From assembly GCA_037102815.1 (NCBI GenBank), contig BTPP01000012.1, forward strand, positions 434,001 through 498,000: 64,000 nucleotides of DNA, given 5' to 3'. Source of the DNA: Neurospora intermedia (taxonomy: Eukaryota > Ascomycota > Sordariomycetes > Sordariales > Sordariaceae). Numbering within the stretch: position 1 is the first letter of the stretch; each line of letters starts with the position of its first letter. The translations under genes and the position numbers were made by a program. This document shows positions 23,050-33,974 of this stretch, in pieces. Below the pieces are notes generated by a model. The model saw nothing but the letters and a program-made list of their open reading frames with translations. It had not been told where the DNA came from and made no database searches.

Positions 23050-24547
23050 AGCCCGGGCTTGCCAAGTCAGTCAGTCAGTCAGTCAAGAGAAGTGGAAAGA
23101 GGGGAATTCGGAGCGGTGGGTCATCACTCAACACTTTCCCATCCGGGCACCGAGTGTCACCTCGGCCTCGGCGTTGGAAAGCCCAGCCTCGTGGCATCAT
23201 GGGTCAAGCAAGCAAGCTCCTCTTTCCGGGTTCACAAGACCGAACCCATTTTTTTGCATGGCACAAGAATTGTTGTGATGGAAAAGCTACATCTCTGGTT
23301 TCTCGGCTAAGTCCGTTGTACTGTGTAACAACGGACAGAAAAGAACTGAACCTAGAGGTATGTAATGACTGCCTGCGCATGGGACCCTTGGTGGTGGTGG
23401 TGTTCGAGGCCAGGCCCAGCCGGGTGGAAGGAGAGGAGAGCGGTGGAGAGGCATCGTCCCAAGCGCTTTTATCTAATCAATCAATCTAGGGAAACTGAGC
23501 TGAGGATCGTTCGAGATCTCCCCCAGCTGCGCGATATATCATGTTAGCGTCATGGAGGTTTGCGCCGGGCCAATCGGTGGCTTTCATTCTCCTGCAGGGC
23601 CGATACAGAAGGATACACGGTAATGCAAGTCCAGATGAATGCAGTATAGAAATGCTAGGCAGAGTTTGGTGTCCAAGTTATTGTACTAGAGGTACTGCTA
23701 CCTGCTAAGTCCATGTAAGCTGGTTGGGCCTGTTTTTGTCTTGAAAAAAGATGGCTATTTGCTCACCATCAATTCCCTAAATATTGTTTGCTGGCGGAAT
23801 CACGCTCAAAATTCAGCAACAGAGTTGGGGAACAGACAGAGGAGGCAACGGGTATATGCTGGCAGAGGTTTAGGTAACATGATCAAGCTTTCCGGCTATA
23901 TTGCGGGGCGCGCTATAGTGTACACTAGTGGAAAAATTGCAAGGGCAGCGAAAAAGATCCGCCCTTTCTCCATAGAGGTACCACATGGCATCGAACCGGG
24001 TTATTTCCGGGTAACATAACCAGGACAATCTGATGGCGAACAGTCAGTCCATGACAATACATACATGACAGGAGTAAGTGTACCTTACACACGGAATAGG
24101 AGACGAAAAGGAGCCATTTTTTTTTTTTAAGTGAGTTCATCCATGGCAAATGGACAACTGTGCACTTTGACCGCTCGGTTGCTTACCAGCCGGTTCCTTC
24201 CTTCCTTCTTGGGAATGGGCATCAGGCATCTCCTTCCTTGCTTGGCTCCATGGGCGCACACAGATAGATGTTGTGTGTTGGGATGATGCACTAGACCGTG
24301 ACTATTCCTTTTCGATTTATCGGGTGAAACAGGAAGTACCACCTCGAGGTACACTAAACCACGTCTAGAAGTAGTGTAGTGTTCCCTCTGCCGCTTTTGT
24401 CCTTCTTGTTCCAGTTCAGTCAGTTGCTTCCATCACCACCACCTCCAACATCTTTCTTCAACCACTTCTCTTCTTGCCCTTCAAGGGACCCAACCACCCG
24501 CCCGTCTCAGCCTGCTGCAGACCTGAAGACAGACAGCCAAGGCCAAC

Positions 24548-25873
24548 ATGCAACTCTTCTCCGTCCCCATCTTCCTCCTCGTCTTCCGCGAGACCATCGA
24601 GACATCCATCATCGTCTCGGTCCTCCTCGTCTTCCTCGAGCAAACCCTTGCCTCCCCCTCGTCATCATCTCCAGCAGAAGCAATAAGCCATGCCGCCGCC
24701 GCTGCCGCTGCTGATGATGAACTCAAGCCTCCCTCCTCCTCCTCCACCAACAACAACAACTCCGATTCTTCACCACAACAACCCGTGGTTGTAGATCTCC
24801 GTGTGTACAATGCTCTCCGCCGCCAAATCCTCCTGGGCACCGTCCTCGGCTTCATCCTGTGCATCGCCATCGGCGGCGCCGTCATCGGCGTCTTCTACAC
24901 TCTTGGCGTCAACAAGTGGGAGAGCTCGGGCGCCGAGTTGAACTGGGAAGGAGCATTCTGTCTCTTGGCCAGTGTGATTATCAGTGTGGTGGGCGCGGCG
25001 CTGTTGCGAGTGGGCAGGATGAAGGAAAAGTGGAGGGGTAAGATGATTAAGGCTATGGAGGGGAAGGAGAAGAACAAGAAGAAGTCAAAGGGTGGGAGCG
25101 TTGTCACTAGGGAGGAGGGAGATATGGAGCGAGGAGAGACGGAGGGCGTGGAAAGACAACGTGGATGGTGGGTCAAGTTGAAGCTGTGGATGGAGAGATA
25201 TGTCATGTTTATCCTGCCGTTTGTGACGGTGTTGCGAGAGGGCGTGGAGGCGATTGTTTTTGTGGCTGGTGTGTCGTTTGCGGCGCCGGCGACGTCGATT
25301 CCGATTCCTGCTATTGTTGGTGTCATCGTGGGATCGTTGGTGGGGGTGGTTCTGTATAAGTGAGTTTCATTCCCCCCATCGTCGGCTTGAGCGGTAACTA
25401 ACGAGGCGGTTCAAAGATTCGGATCCTCGACCAAGTTGCAACTCTTCCTCGTCCTCTCGACATCCCTCCTCTACCTCGTCGCAGCCGGCCTCTTCTCTCG
25501 CGCGATCTGGGCCTTGGAGAGTCAGCAATGGGCCAAAGCCGTCGGAAGTGATGCCATCGAACTCGGTAGTGGCCCTGGATCCTACGATATTGACAAATCT
25601 GTCTGGCATGTCGACTGTTGTAGCCCACAAGTGAACGGTGGAGGCGGTTGGGGCATCTTCAACGCCATCTTCGGCTGGACTAACTCGGCGACATACGGCT
25701 CCGTCATTGGTTACGACATCTATTGGCTGGTTGTCATTGTGTCGTTCCTCGTCATGAGATACCGCGAGGTCAAGGGGAAATGGCCGTTGCTCCCACAGAG
25801 GACCGAGGTTGAAGATGGCAGCGAGAAGGGTAGCGTTTTTGGCAGGTTGAGCTGGAAGAAGGGCAGGGCTTGA
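24548..25873 (+). CDS. ftr1: FTR1-type high-affinity iron permease
   Basis: Transports the Fe3+ produced by the FET3 oxidase across the plasma membrane. Two exons (24548-25359, 25417-25873) give 422 aa; the 57-nt intron (GTGAGT, CTAAC branch) restores [13 protein letters not shown]. Both REXXE iron-binding motifs sit in membrane helices: RETIE at 14-18 and REGVE at 230-234. Hydrophobic segments near 1-32, 93-120, 137-153, 217-240, 245-268 and further on fit the seven-helix oxidase-dependent iron transporter family. The first loop (35-80) is enlarged and rich in Ser, Ala and Asn. The loop at 155-210 is highly basic and acidic. The C-terminal tail is short and cytosolic. The divergent arrangement with FET3 strongly supports the function. 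Confidence 0.95.
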
Positions 25874-26180
25874 GAGGATGTCTGTATCATATATCGCAAG
25901 GTAGTGAACCGCCGCGTGCGTGACAGAAGAGGAAGATGAAAAGGAGTTACCAAATTAATGTAAGCAGAAGGTAGAAAAGGAATCAAAGGGCGGTCGAGAT
26001 GGCACATCAGTGAACCCCTCGTGTTTTACTAGGCTAGATACAAGTCCCACGGTGAAGTAACATTTGGATGGCATCTTGCTCACTTCTATATTTCATCTAT
26101 TTACCTGGTCATAAAGACAACTTTTATATGCCGCCATCTAAATGCCAACTCATGCAACCAACACTCTGTTCTTGACTTCT
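25874..26180. other. short intergenic between convergent genes
   Basis: 307 bp, presumed overlapping 3' UTRs of FTR1 and the BTB-like gene. Nothing else seen. Confidence 0.6.
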
Positions 26181-27656
26181 TCAATACTCCTCCGCCGTCC
26201 AATCCCACTCATCAGCCAGGAACAGCTCCATGGCCATCTTACTCGTCCCCAGCGTGCTATTATACCTCATTCTCGGATCCGCCGCCAGCGTTCTAGTGAA
26301 CCTAAACACCCTTTTCCCCCCTTTCTCCTTACCATCTTCATTTTCTTCCTGCCTTTTCTCCACCAAACTAACCCAACTAACCTCCTCCCTCCTCTTCTCC
26401 CAATCCGCCCTCTTGATAAGCACCACCTCGCTATTCAACATAGCCTGCACGTAATCCAAAACCGGCAACATCCTCGTCCTTAACCCGCAATTCGTATGAT
26501 GTCGATCAATCTGATAACTCGGACACTGTCGTAGAATCGCCACGAAATGGTTGATTTCCATTGTCGAAATTCCCCCCAGATCATCTTTATTCCCATTACC
26601 ACCAGAAGAAGAAGAAGAAGAAGAAGAAGGCTTAGGAGGTCCAAAAACCACGCCCATTCCCGGGTTATACCCATCCACCTTAGCCAACGGATTCTCCCCT
26701 CCGTCGTACTGGGTGATAGCCCGATCGAAACTTGCCGGACTAAAGTCTACTAGACTAAAAAGCCCCTTGGTGCAGAGAAACCGAATCATCTCGCCTAGTT
26801 GGTAGGAGTCGCAGCTTGCAGAGCTTTCGTAGCCAAGCTTGCATTGACGGCCTTGTGCGGCTGCTTGCAGGGCAGAGGCGGCGTTGGATGTGAAGCTTGA
26901 GCCTATCCCCGCCGAAGAGGTGGTGATGGAGCGAGTCTGTGGTGGACGGACGATGTAGAGACGGAGAAAGTGGCGGGGGATGGAAGCGAGAGTGGAAAGG
27001 AGGCAGGTGCGTCGGAAGAGAAGTTCGTCTTCGAGGGTGTCGGGGAGGGACCACCATTTTGCTTTGTATTTGAACTTGTACTTGTACTGGGGTTCTGACA
27101 CGGGGTTATGGTGAGAAGAGTCAGGGTCAGGGTTGGAGTGAGGGTCAGAGGGACTGTAGTCGGATTCGGAATCTTCAGGGGAAGCGGAAAGGGTCCAGCG
27201 GCGGGATCCATAGAGAATAAGTTCGCGAGTGGCGGATTGGAATTTCAACGGGAGGTCGAGAAGCCAGGAAACCAAGATTTTCTGGCGCAAGAGTTCTTCG
27301 GAGGCAAAAGTGAGGGCGTGCCCGTCTTGCTCTTTGGTGAGGCGGGTGGGTGTCGCGGGCCATTTTAGAGGGGTCTGGGAAGAAGAAGAAGGGAGACGGG
27401 AGAGGGAGGGGGTGCAAGAGAAACGGTCGGCGAGGAGGGCGAGGGTGGTTAGGTAGGGGATTGTTAGGGGAGGTGTTGCTGGTGCTGTTGGTTCGGTGGT
27501 GATTGGTTCGTCTGGTGTTCCTGGCTTTGGTAGTGTCGGCTTTGGTTGGCCCTTTTGTGATGTTTTGTCTAGAGGCTTTTTGAGGCCGTTTGACTGGGTT
27601 CCTTTTGCTGCTGTCTTTGTTGCTGCCGGTTTGGGTGCTACTGGCTTTGGTGTCGG

Positions 27657-27703
<47 letters not shown>

Positions 27704-28262
27704 ATGCTTCCGCTGGAGGTTCTGCCGATGTCTCATCTGCCGGCGGCGGTACCCTCCCATGATGTAGTATATACAGCAAATCATGAAAGATGTACCTCAC
27801 TTCCGCACTCTGCGTAGCCTCGTCATCTTCTCTGATGCTCACCCTCGGCAGCTGTGTCCAGTCCGCCTCGCACGGACTAATGTCTTCCAGCGCAAGCTTA
27901 GCAAGAGCCGCCTCGACAGCTTTGGCCTCGGCAAAACGCGTGTCTGAGAGCAAGCGGGCAAAGTAGGGCGAGTGCTCTTTTAGGACAGATAGATGAACAC
28001 GGAAACAAACTCTTTCTCTGGGCTTGGGCGGTGGTCTTGGTGGTCTGACTGGTGTCTTTGCGGGTCCTTGTCCGGGTATTGTTGCCTTGCTGGTCCGAGG
28101 AGTTGGCCGGGAGGAGAAGGCGGTAAAGGCTTTCTTGGCGGCGAGAATGACGGGTTTGGAGGTCTCAAAGGTTACGTCGAGAATTATGTCGCCGTTAGGA
28201 ACGATTTCGATGATTTCTAGGTCGGTACTGCCGACGCCGTTGATGGATGTGGGTGTCGACAT
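26181..28262 (-). CDS. hypothetical protein, BTB/POZ-like N-terminus
   Basis: A single frame of 693 aa. Residues 12-35 and 80-120 (DIILDVTFE, then CFRVHLSVLKEHSPYFARLL) resemble the start of fungal BTB/POZ domains, which mediate dimerisation and often cullin-3 binding; the two parts are split by a Pro/Arg-rich insertion. A later stretch (EVRYIFHDLLYILHHG) could continue that fold. A polyalanine run of about 12 near residue 190, Lys/Pro-rich linkers and a Ser run near residue 560 are low complexity. The C-terminal region (QCPSYQIDRHHTNCGLRTRM and onward) looks folded but is not recognised. Function unknown. Divergent from the PP2C gene. Confidence 0.8.
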
Positions 28263-29403
28263 GATGGGCTTGGGATGAGATGAGTTGATGGATGATGAGA
28301 GGGGCTTTTCATCCAGTTGGTGGTGTCTCGTTTATATTGAATCGTTCAGATATCCAGAAAGGGGGGATCCCATCCAGCTCTATCTTTCCAACACTTCCTT
28401 GAAGGCGAGTTGACGAGCTCTACACGTCCATTTCAAGCAGTGGTCGATGTCTGATATTGAAGATTACGTGATCAGCCAGAATGGTTCGCGTCACAAATCT
28501 TCACGCTAACCGGCTGACCAAACAAGACAGTACATGACATTGTGAGATGCATCATATTTCAAAAGCTTTATTCTTTTACTCACTTGTGATTCACAGAGCG
28601 AAACCACCACAGGTCCAGCTCTTCAACCGGAGAAACAGGAATGTGGATGTCCTTGGAGTTGTTGTCAAGTCTGAATTCTGTAACATTTCATTGTGAAGCG
28701 GCTAGTGATGCAGGAGGCGAAATTGTTAGTGCAGTCACTATGTACACTACAAGTAACTTTACACTATCTGGGGTCTTCCGAGATCGGATCTGGAACCATG
28801 TCTCGTTCATCGCAAGAAAGGAGAACGAACCCCTTTCTACATGTTTTCTCGTGTTTGTTTGCCTTGTACTTATAGATCCTGTAGGCCCAAATTCAATCTA
28901 TCAGTCAATCAAGGTGTTTGCTTGTTTCCTGTCCACCGCTGCCCGGAGTGAAACGTGGTACAGCCAAGGTATTTAGCAAAGTAGCTGAGGTGTAGCAGCG
29001 AGTGATAATATCTGGTATGGTAATGATTAGGTAAAACAGAGGGCGGCCGAGACCGCTACACTAGACCACTGGATGCCTCCAGCTGACCCACGACAAGGCC
29101 GCCCCGACCAACTGAAAAAGACCCAAGACCACCATCGTGCACTTTGGCGTCAATCCCGTCATTCAGCCCCATGTCGTTGCCAAGAAATCGACGTCAACCT
29201 CTTCGGCCAGCTTCCTCTCTCTCTTTTTTCCCTGGCATCCTGCTCCCCATCCCCATCCCCCCCTTTACACCTGACCCTTTGCTATGCTCATCAGAGCAGA
29301 TACGATTTCTCTCAAGTTGCTTTTCTCCGCCTTTCCCTACAACGTATCTTGACACCTCGCCGTCGTCACCTCAGATCGCAACCTAGGACGGATCGGATAG
29401 GCA
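28263..29403. promoter_or_regulatory. shared region between divergent BTB-like and PP2C genes
   Basis: 1141 bp. The part next to the PP2C gene (about 29200-29340) is pyrimidine-rich, as is common in Neurospora 5' leaders. No specific sites or extra genes recognised. Confidence 0.5.
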
Positions 29404-31503
29404 ATGGCCGCCGTGCGCCGTCGTCCCCCAACCCAGTCTCTCGTATCTGCTCTCCAACACCTCGAGCCTGCTTCTTTCCACGCGAAAGCTCCCAAAGCTG
29501 CCCACCAAGACACCGAATTGCTGGATGTCTTCATGAGCTATCTCTCTACCTTTTTCCACCACCCTCCCACAGCTACGCGACCTACGATGAGACGAGTAAC
29601 GATGCCCGGTCCGCGGGTCCTGCGCACAGCTGCCGGTAGACGCTACCTCCATGCATACGCACGACCCTCGAGAACCTCCTCCAGCTCGACAATAAGCGCC
29701 GACGAGCTTTGCGACCGTTTCCGAACCCATAGCCTTACCGATCGAACCTCGAAGCGCAAGTTTCACAACTACTTCGTCACCCATCTACCGTCGTCCTCCT
29801 TACATCCCGATTCTCGGTTACAACATCCCCACCATAAGCTCCCGCGATCGGCATCGGTACCACACAAGCAGGATCCCGGAGCTGCTCCGGCTGCTGTACC
29901 TCCCAACATACCCAGTCGCGACCTCACCGTCGTCCGAATTCCTCTGCGAAGCGCAAAACACCATTTTGGCACGGCCGTCTCGCGCGGTCAACGTAACTAC
30001 AATGAAGATACAAACCAGGCTGGTACAATCAGCATGCCGTCCTTTGCCAAACGAGCTCCCATGAGCCTCGTTCGCAGCCAGTTGCGGTCTCTTAATGAGA
30101 ACGCCACGGCAAATAGCGCGTTTGGAGACCCCCAGATCTTCTACTTTGCCGTCTTTGACGGCCACGGCGGCTCCGAGTGTAGCGAGTTTCTAAGGGACGA
30201 ACTACATGGTTATATCGAGCAGGCAGCTTTGGACTTTGGTCTACAGAGTAGTTTGCAGAGACAAGGCACAAGCCTGGACAGCTTGAGTAACCCAACGGAA
30301 ACGTTTGGAAATGCGCCCAGGAGCAGCAGAGACGCACTTAACCGTATCGACATGAAGAGCCCCGAAGAAGTCCAGGACCGGCTCAACGTACCGGAAACCA
30401 AAGGCAATGCCGTCGTCGAAGAAGCTTCCCACGAGCCACCCCTTGAGGGAGATGAGCCCACACCAGCAGTAGCAGACGCAGCCAAGGCCGAAGAGCTTGA
30501 AATAGACCTCTTGGACGAGTACCGCAACACAGTAGGGGGCTACTTCCGCCGCTTCAACTCCCGCTACTTTTCCGAACGAGCAGGCGGCCGACCCCGCCAG
30601 TCCGGTTCCAATGCCGCCTCCTCCACGGACGATAACAAGAACAAGCTCCAGCAGCAAAGTGACGAAACCCCTTCCACCAAGCCCATAACCGTCGAAACCG
30701 TCCTCACATACGCCTTCCTCCGCGCCGACCTCGACTTCATCACCGCCCAAGCCCGCAAGCCCGACCCCGACGACCTCCATATCGCCGACAACCCCGTCAA
30801 CAAGGACGAAGTTCTCGGTCAACCGCACCTTCCGCCTTCCGGGCACCGCATCGGCGGCCCCGCGCGCTTTAAGGGCGGCTCCACGGCCTCGATCGCCCTG
30901 ATTGCCACTCCCACTCCGGCACCCTTCTGGCACCCGGCCGCACACAGCACCTTGCTCGTCGCTCACGTAGGCGACACCCGTGTATTGCTCTGCGAAACCG
31001 CCACCGGCCTTCCTCGCCCCTTGACGCACGACCACCACCCTTCCAGCCCCGTCGAGACCCGCCGACTGATGCGCTACGCCGAGTCTCTCATCACCGACTC
31101 CTTTGGCGAGGAACGCATCGGCGGCCTGGCCAACAGCCGCTCATTCGGCGACATGCAGTCCAAACGTATCGGCGTGTCTGCAGAGCCCGAGATCATACGG
31201 GTTAATATGGAACCGGCCGAGTACTCGTTTTTGGTACTGATGAGCGACGGCGTGAGCGGCACGCTAAGTGACCAGGAGGTGGTGGATGTGATTAAAGAAG
31301 CAAGGACCCCCGAGGAGGGCGCCAAGCATGTCATTGAGTATGCGACTGAGGTGTCGGCCGATGGCGATAATGCTACGTGTCTGGTGGTGAGACTAGGTGG
31401 GTGGGAGAGAAGGATGGAAGGCGGGTTAGGAAGCTTGGGGACCAAGGAGATTAGGGATGCGAGAAGGGCGGAGGCGTTGGATCCCAGGAGGGGGAGGCGG
31501 TGA
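29404..31503 (+). CDS. PP2C family protein phosphatase, probably mitochondrial
   Basis: A Mg/Mn-dependent Ser/Thr phosphatase. The single frame from 29404 gives 699 aa. PP2C signatures appear in order: RGQRNYNED (194-202), VFDGHGG (250-256), the central AHVGDTRVLL, LMSDGVSG and SADGDNATCLVV, supplying the metal-binding aspartates. A Ser/Glu-rich insertion of over 150 residues separates the first and middle motifs, as in some fungal mitochondrial PP2Cs. An internal Met62 (29587) begins MRRVTMPGPRVLRTAAGRRY, an Arg-rich, acid-free stretch typical of a mitochondrial presequence. The true start may therefore be 29587 (638 aa), and the first 61 codons may be leader. Substrates unknown; a Ptc5/Ptc6-like role in mitochondria is inferred. 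Confidence 0.88.
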   Translation: MAAVRRRPPTQSLVSALQHLEPASFHAKAPKAAHQDTELLDVFMSYLSTFFHHPPTATRPTMRRVTMPGPRVLRTAAGRRYLHAYARPSRTSSSSTISADELCDRFRTHSLTDRTSKRKFHNYFVTHLPSSSLHPDSRLQHPHHKLPRSASVPHKQDPGAAPAAVPPNIPSRDLTVVRIPLRSAKHHFGTAVSRGQRNYNEDTNQAGTISMPSFAKRAPMSLVRSQLRSLNENATANSAFGDPQIFYFAVFDGHGGSECSEFLRDELHGYIEQAALDFGLQSSLQRQGTSLDSLSNPTETFGNAPRSSRDALNRIDMKSPEEVQDRLNVPETKGNAVVEEASHEPPLEGDEPTPAVADAAKAEELEIDLLDEYRNTVGGYFRRFNSRYFSERAGGRPRQSGSNAASSTDDNKNKLQQQSDETPSTKPITVETVLTYAFLRADLDFITAQARKPDPDDLHIADNPVNKDEVLGQPHLPPSGHRIGGPARFKGGSTASIALIATPTPAPFWHPAAHSTLLVAHVGDTRVLLCETATGLPRPLTHDHHPSSPVETRRLMRYAESLITDSFGEERIGGLANSRSFGDMQSKRIGVSAEPEIIRVNMEPAEYSFLVLMSDGVSGTLSDQEVVDVIKEARTPEEGAKHVIEYATEVSADGDNATCLVVRLGGWERRMEGGLGSLGTKEIRDARRAEALDPRRGRR

Positions 31504-32243
31504 TTTTGTCTTTTTTTTTTTTTCCTTTCTGATATGGTTCGGCGATAGAACGTACTGTAGACAGCGCTGTTCGGTTTTCGTTTCTTGTGACTTGTGTTCA
31601 AGTACATAATGATGGTTTTATTCTGAGTGTTTGTTTGGGATGCATAGCATGAGCACGGTGGGTGGGTGGGTGTTGGGAAAGGGGCTGATGAATCGAATAT
31701 CATACTATTGATTTTATCTATATGATCATCGGAATGGGTAAATGTGCAACGTTGTCGAAGAGAGAGAGAGAGAGAGAAAGAGAGAAAGACAGAGTAAAAC
31801 CTGATCGCGGTCCTGTGAGCGACAGATTACATGGAGTGAGACTTACACGTCTACTTAATCGCATGCAATATAAAGCATCTATACCTCTCAGAGACGAATT
31901 GTCCTCATCGACTCTCGTGAGCCTTCTCGTTCGCGCAAGTATAGGCTAGGCGATCAGAACATGTACCCCCCCCCCCTCAATTGGTCGCAGTCAAAGTAGT
32001 CAGCATTTGCCAGCGTAGTAGCAGTGTGATAATCACGAAGCCCTACTCGATTTAACTATAAAGATGCATATTATAAAGGAAAAGAACTCAAGGGACATTA
32101 CCAGAATGAAATATCAGACAGCAGGTGCGTGGAAAATGGTGGTTGGGGCCGATTTGCGCGGGACCATGTTCTGCGATGAAGGAAGGCAATGCAAAGCGGG
32201 ATATAGGTAGTGATCCAAAAGGTCGTCATCAATAACAACCAGC
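31504..32243. other. intergenic with GA microsatellite
   Basis: Presumed 3' UTR of PP2C, then a (GA)n tract at about 31757-31788, then the upstream region of the first tRNA gene. No protein gene recognised. Confidence 0.6.
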
Positions 32244-32336
32244 GGTTGTATAGTGTAGCGGTTATCACTCCGGATTCTGAGTCTTTCACCATATCAGAAA
32301 CATTCCGGCAACCCCGGTTCGATTCCGGGTACGACC
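32244..32336 (+). tRNA. tRNA-Gln (CUG) with intron, copy 1
   Basis: Folds as a cloverleaf: acceptor GGTTGTA pairs with TACGACC, D-arm GTGT/TCAC with GGTT in the loop, anticodon stem CCGGA/TCCGG, T-arm CCCGG-TTCGATT-CCGGG. The anticodon loop begins TTCTGA, so the anticodon is CTG (Gln). A 22-nt intron lies at 32281-32302, one base 3' of the anticodon. The A box (TAGTGTAGCGG) and B box (GGTTCGATTCC) are intact and T runs follow as pol III terminator. CCA is not encoded, as expected. Confidence 0.95.
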
Positions 32337-32707
32337 TCTTCTTTTGCTTCTTTTTTGCCTGTGCCTTATTCCCTCAACCTTTCATGTTCGGTACCTCGTT
32401 TACATCGAGTTTTGTTTTTCTGTCCCTTCATTTCTTTTTCCACCTCTCTCCAATATCTCCTTCCCCCTACTCTACTTTTTCACCTTTTATTTCTTCTAAT
32501 TTTTTTTTTTAAATATACAAGTTAGTAAATATATACGTACAAGTTTGCGGCTTTTCCTATTAAGTACCCGCGGTCTATGCAACACAACCCCACTACCCCA
32601 CACATCTAGTCTAGAAACTTCCGAATTGCCTCATTTGTGCACGAGCCAGGCTACATAACTACGCATTTTTGCAGGCGTACACCAACAAGAACCAAACACC
32701 CTTCCAA

Positions 32708-32796
32708 GGTTCTATAGTGTAGCGGTTATCACTCCGGATTCTGATTTCATTCTTCAGAAACATTCCGGCAACCCCGGTTCGATTCCGGGTAGGACC
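32708..32796 (+). tRNA. tRNA-Gln (CUG) with intron, copy 2
   Basis: Identical to copy 1 in the mature body except for one acceptor pair (C5-G68 here, G5-C68 in copy 1). Acceptor GGTTCTA pairs with TAGGACC. The intron is 18 nt (32745-32762) and differs in sequence from copy 1 except for the final CAGAAACA. A strong T-run terminator follows (near 32814). Confidence 0.95.
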
Positions 32797-33702
32797 TTCT
32801 TCTTTTGAACCTTTTTTTTTTTTTTTTTTCCAATCATTCCATCACTGACATCGTTCAAGCTTTCTTACCTTTTCTGTTTTTGTTGTTGTTTTGCTGCTGC
32901 TGCGGTTTCTGTTTTTGCGTTTCTTTCTTGTTTCTTTCTTGTTGTTTTTTTTTTTCCCCACGATAAAGCTGGGTAGGTACTCTAGCTATAGACAGCTCCG
33001 CTCTCTCGGCGCGTGTCTTCGTTATTCGGATTCATGCGAAACGATGATCGAATCTACATCACTGACATGGAGCGGCCGAGGTAATTGTGAGTCCTGGATC
33101 GTCGTGCAGGGACGTCAAGTATGGTGATGTTTTGTCTGGTGGGTTGTTGTTGCTGGTGTGCTTCTCAAGATGGTGCTTCTCGCGACGGCAGCGTGTCATG
33201 CAAGCTCGAGATACCTACCTGTACTGATTAAGAGGACGACTCGAGGATACTAGAACTACCTAGGTAGGTAGTCAGCAGGCAAGTTGTCTTCGCACCGCTG
33301 CGATGTCATTATCGGCATGATGAGTTTCCAGTTCAAGTCGAGCCACTTGCTCATTATATCGCCAACGACAACAATGATTCGAGACGAGAGCGCCAATGTA
33401 CTTTCCTGAAGGAGGGTTATAAGCAGTTATCAGAGTCAAAAAGGTCCTTGAAGTGCATTAAACTGCCTTGATTTAACAGACAACGTCTGGAAAATAAACG
33501 GTTAGGCACCTCAAGGATATGGTCAGGTATCTGCATGATCTCGCTTCACTATTTGCGTTGTACAAAACACATATTCACAGTATCGTAAGGCGTACAGGAC
33601 TTGAGGATGGGATGGGATGTCGGTGTTATTACCTAGGTAGGTAAGTAAGTGCTGAAGTCAAACACCCAGCGACATCTTTCGTTTCCATATTAACCTTACT
33701 CG

Positions 33703-33895
33703 TCCTGAACAGGATGGTTGGGACCTTTGACATTATACTTTGGGTGTACCGTGTACTCCTACTACGCATTCAAGCGTCATGGTTACGCCTCTGATCTTGA
33801 GTTTTAGGCAACTGCAGAATAGAAATATCCAAGAAGGACGGTAGCCTATGTCTTTTCGAATTGCTATAATTCCCATCATGGTCTTGCAACGGCCT

Positions 33896-33896
<1 letters not shown>
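33703..33896. repeat. diverged dispersed repeat, copy B
   Basis: Matches 18769-18957 in the same orientation with many substitutions. Similarity stops exactly where the T homopolymer begins. Confidence 0.7.

Positions 33897-33949
<53 letters not shown>
33897..33949. repeat. 53-nt T homopolymer
   Basis: An uninterrupted T run. On the minus strand it is an A53 tract starting 25 nt after the stop codon of the HET-domain gene. Length may vary between strains or be affected by assembly. Confidence 0.9.
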
Positions 33950-33950
<1 letters not shown>

Positions 33951-33974
33951 GTCGTATCTCTGAGAGCCACTTGC

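Larger units (their letters stand above)
22933..24547. promoter_or_regulatory. shared FET3/FTR1 regulatory region
   Basis: 1615 bp between divergent start codons. It carries two perfect ATCWGATAA sites near FET3, a one-mismatch site on the minus strand at 23469-23477 (ATTAGATAA) and GATA-like CGATAA/AGATAG cores nearer FTR1. Short open frames inside show no domains. Confidence 0.7.
32797..33974. other. intergenic between tRNA-Gln and the HET gene
   Basis: Holds T-rich runs, two ACCTAGGT palindromes (33258-33265, 33631-33638), copy B of the dispersed repeat and a 53-nt T run 25 bp beyond the stop of the HET-domain gene. Lysine-rich open frames at 33733-33978 are just the complement of that run. 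Confidence 0.65.
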
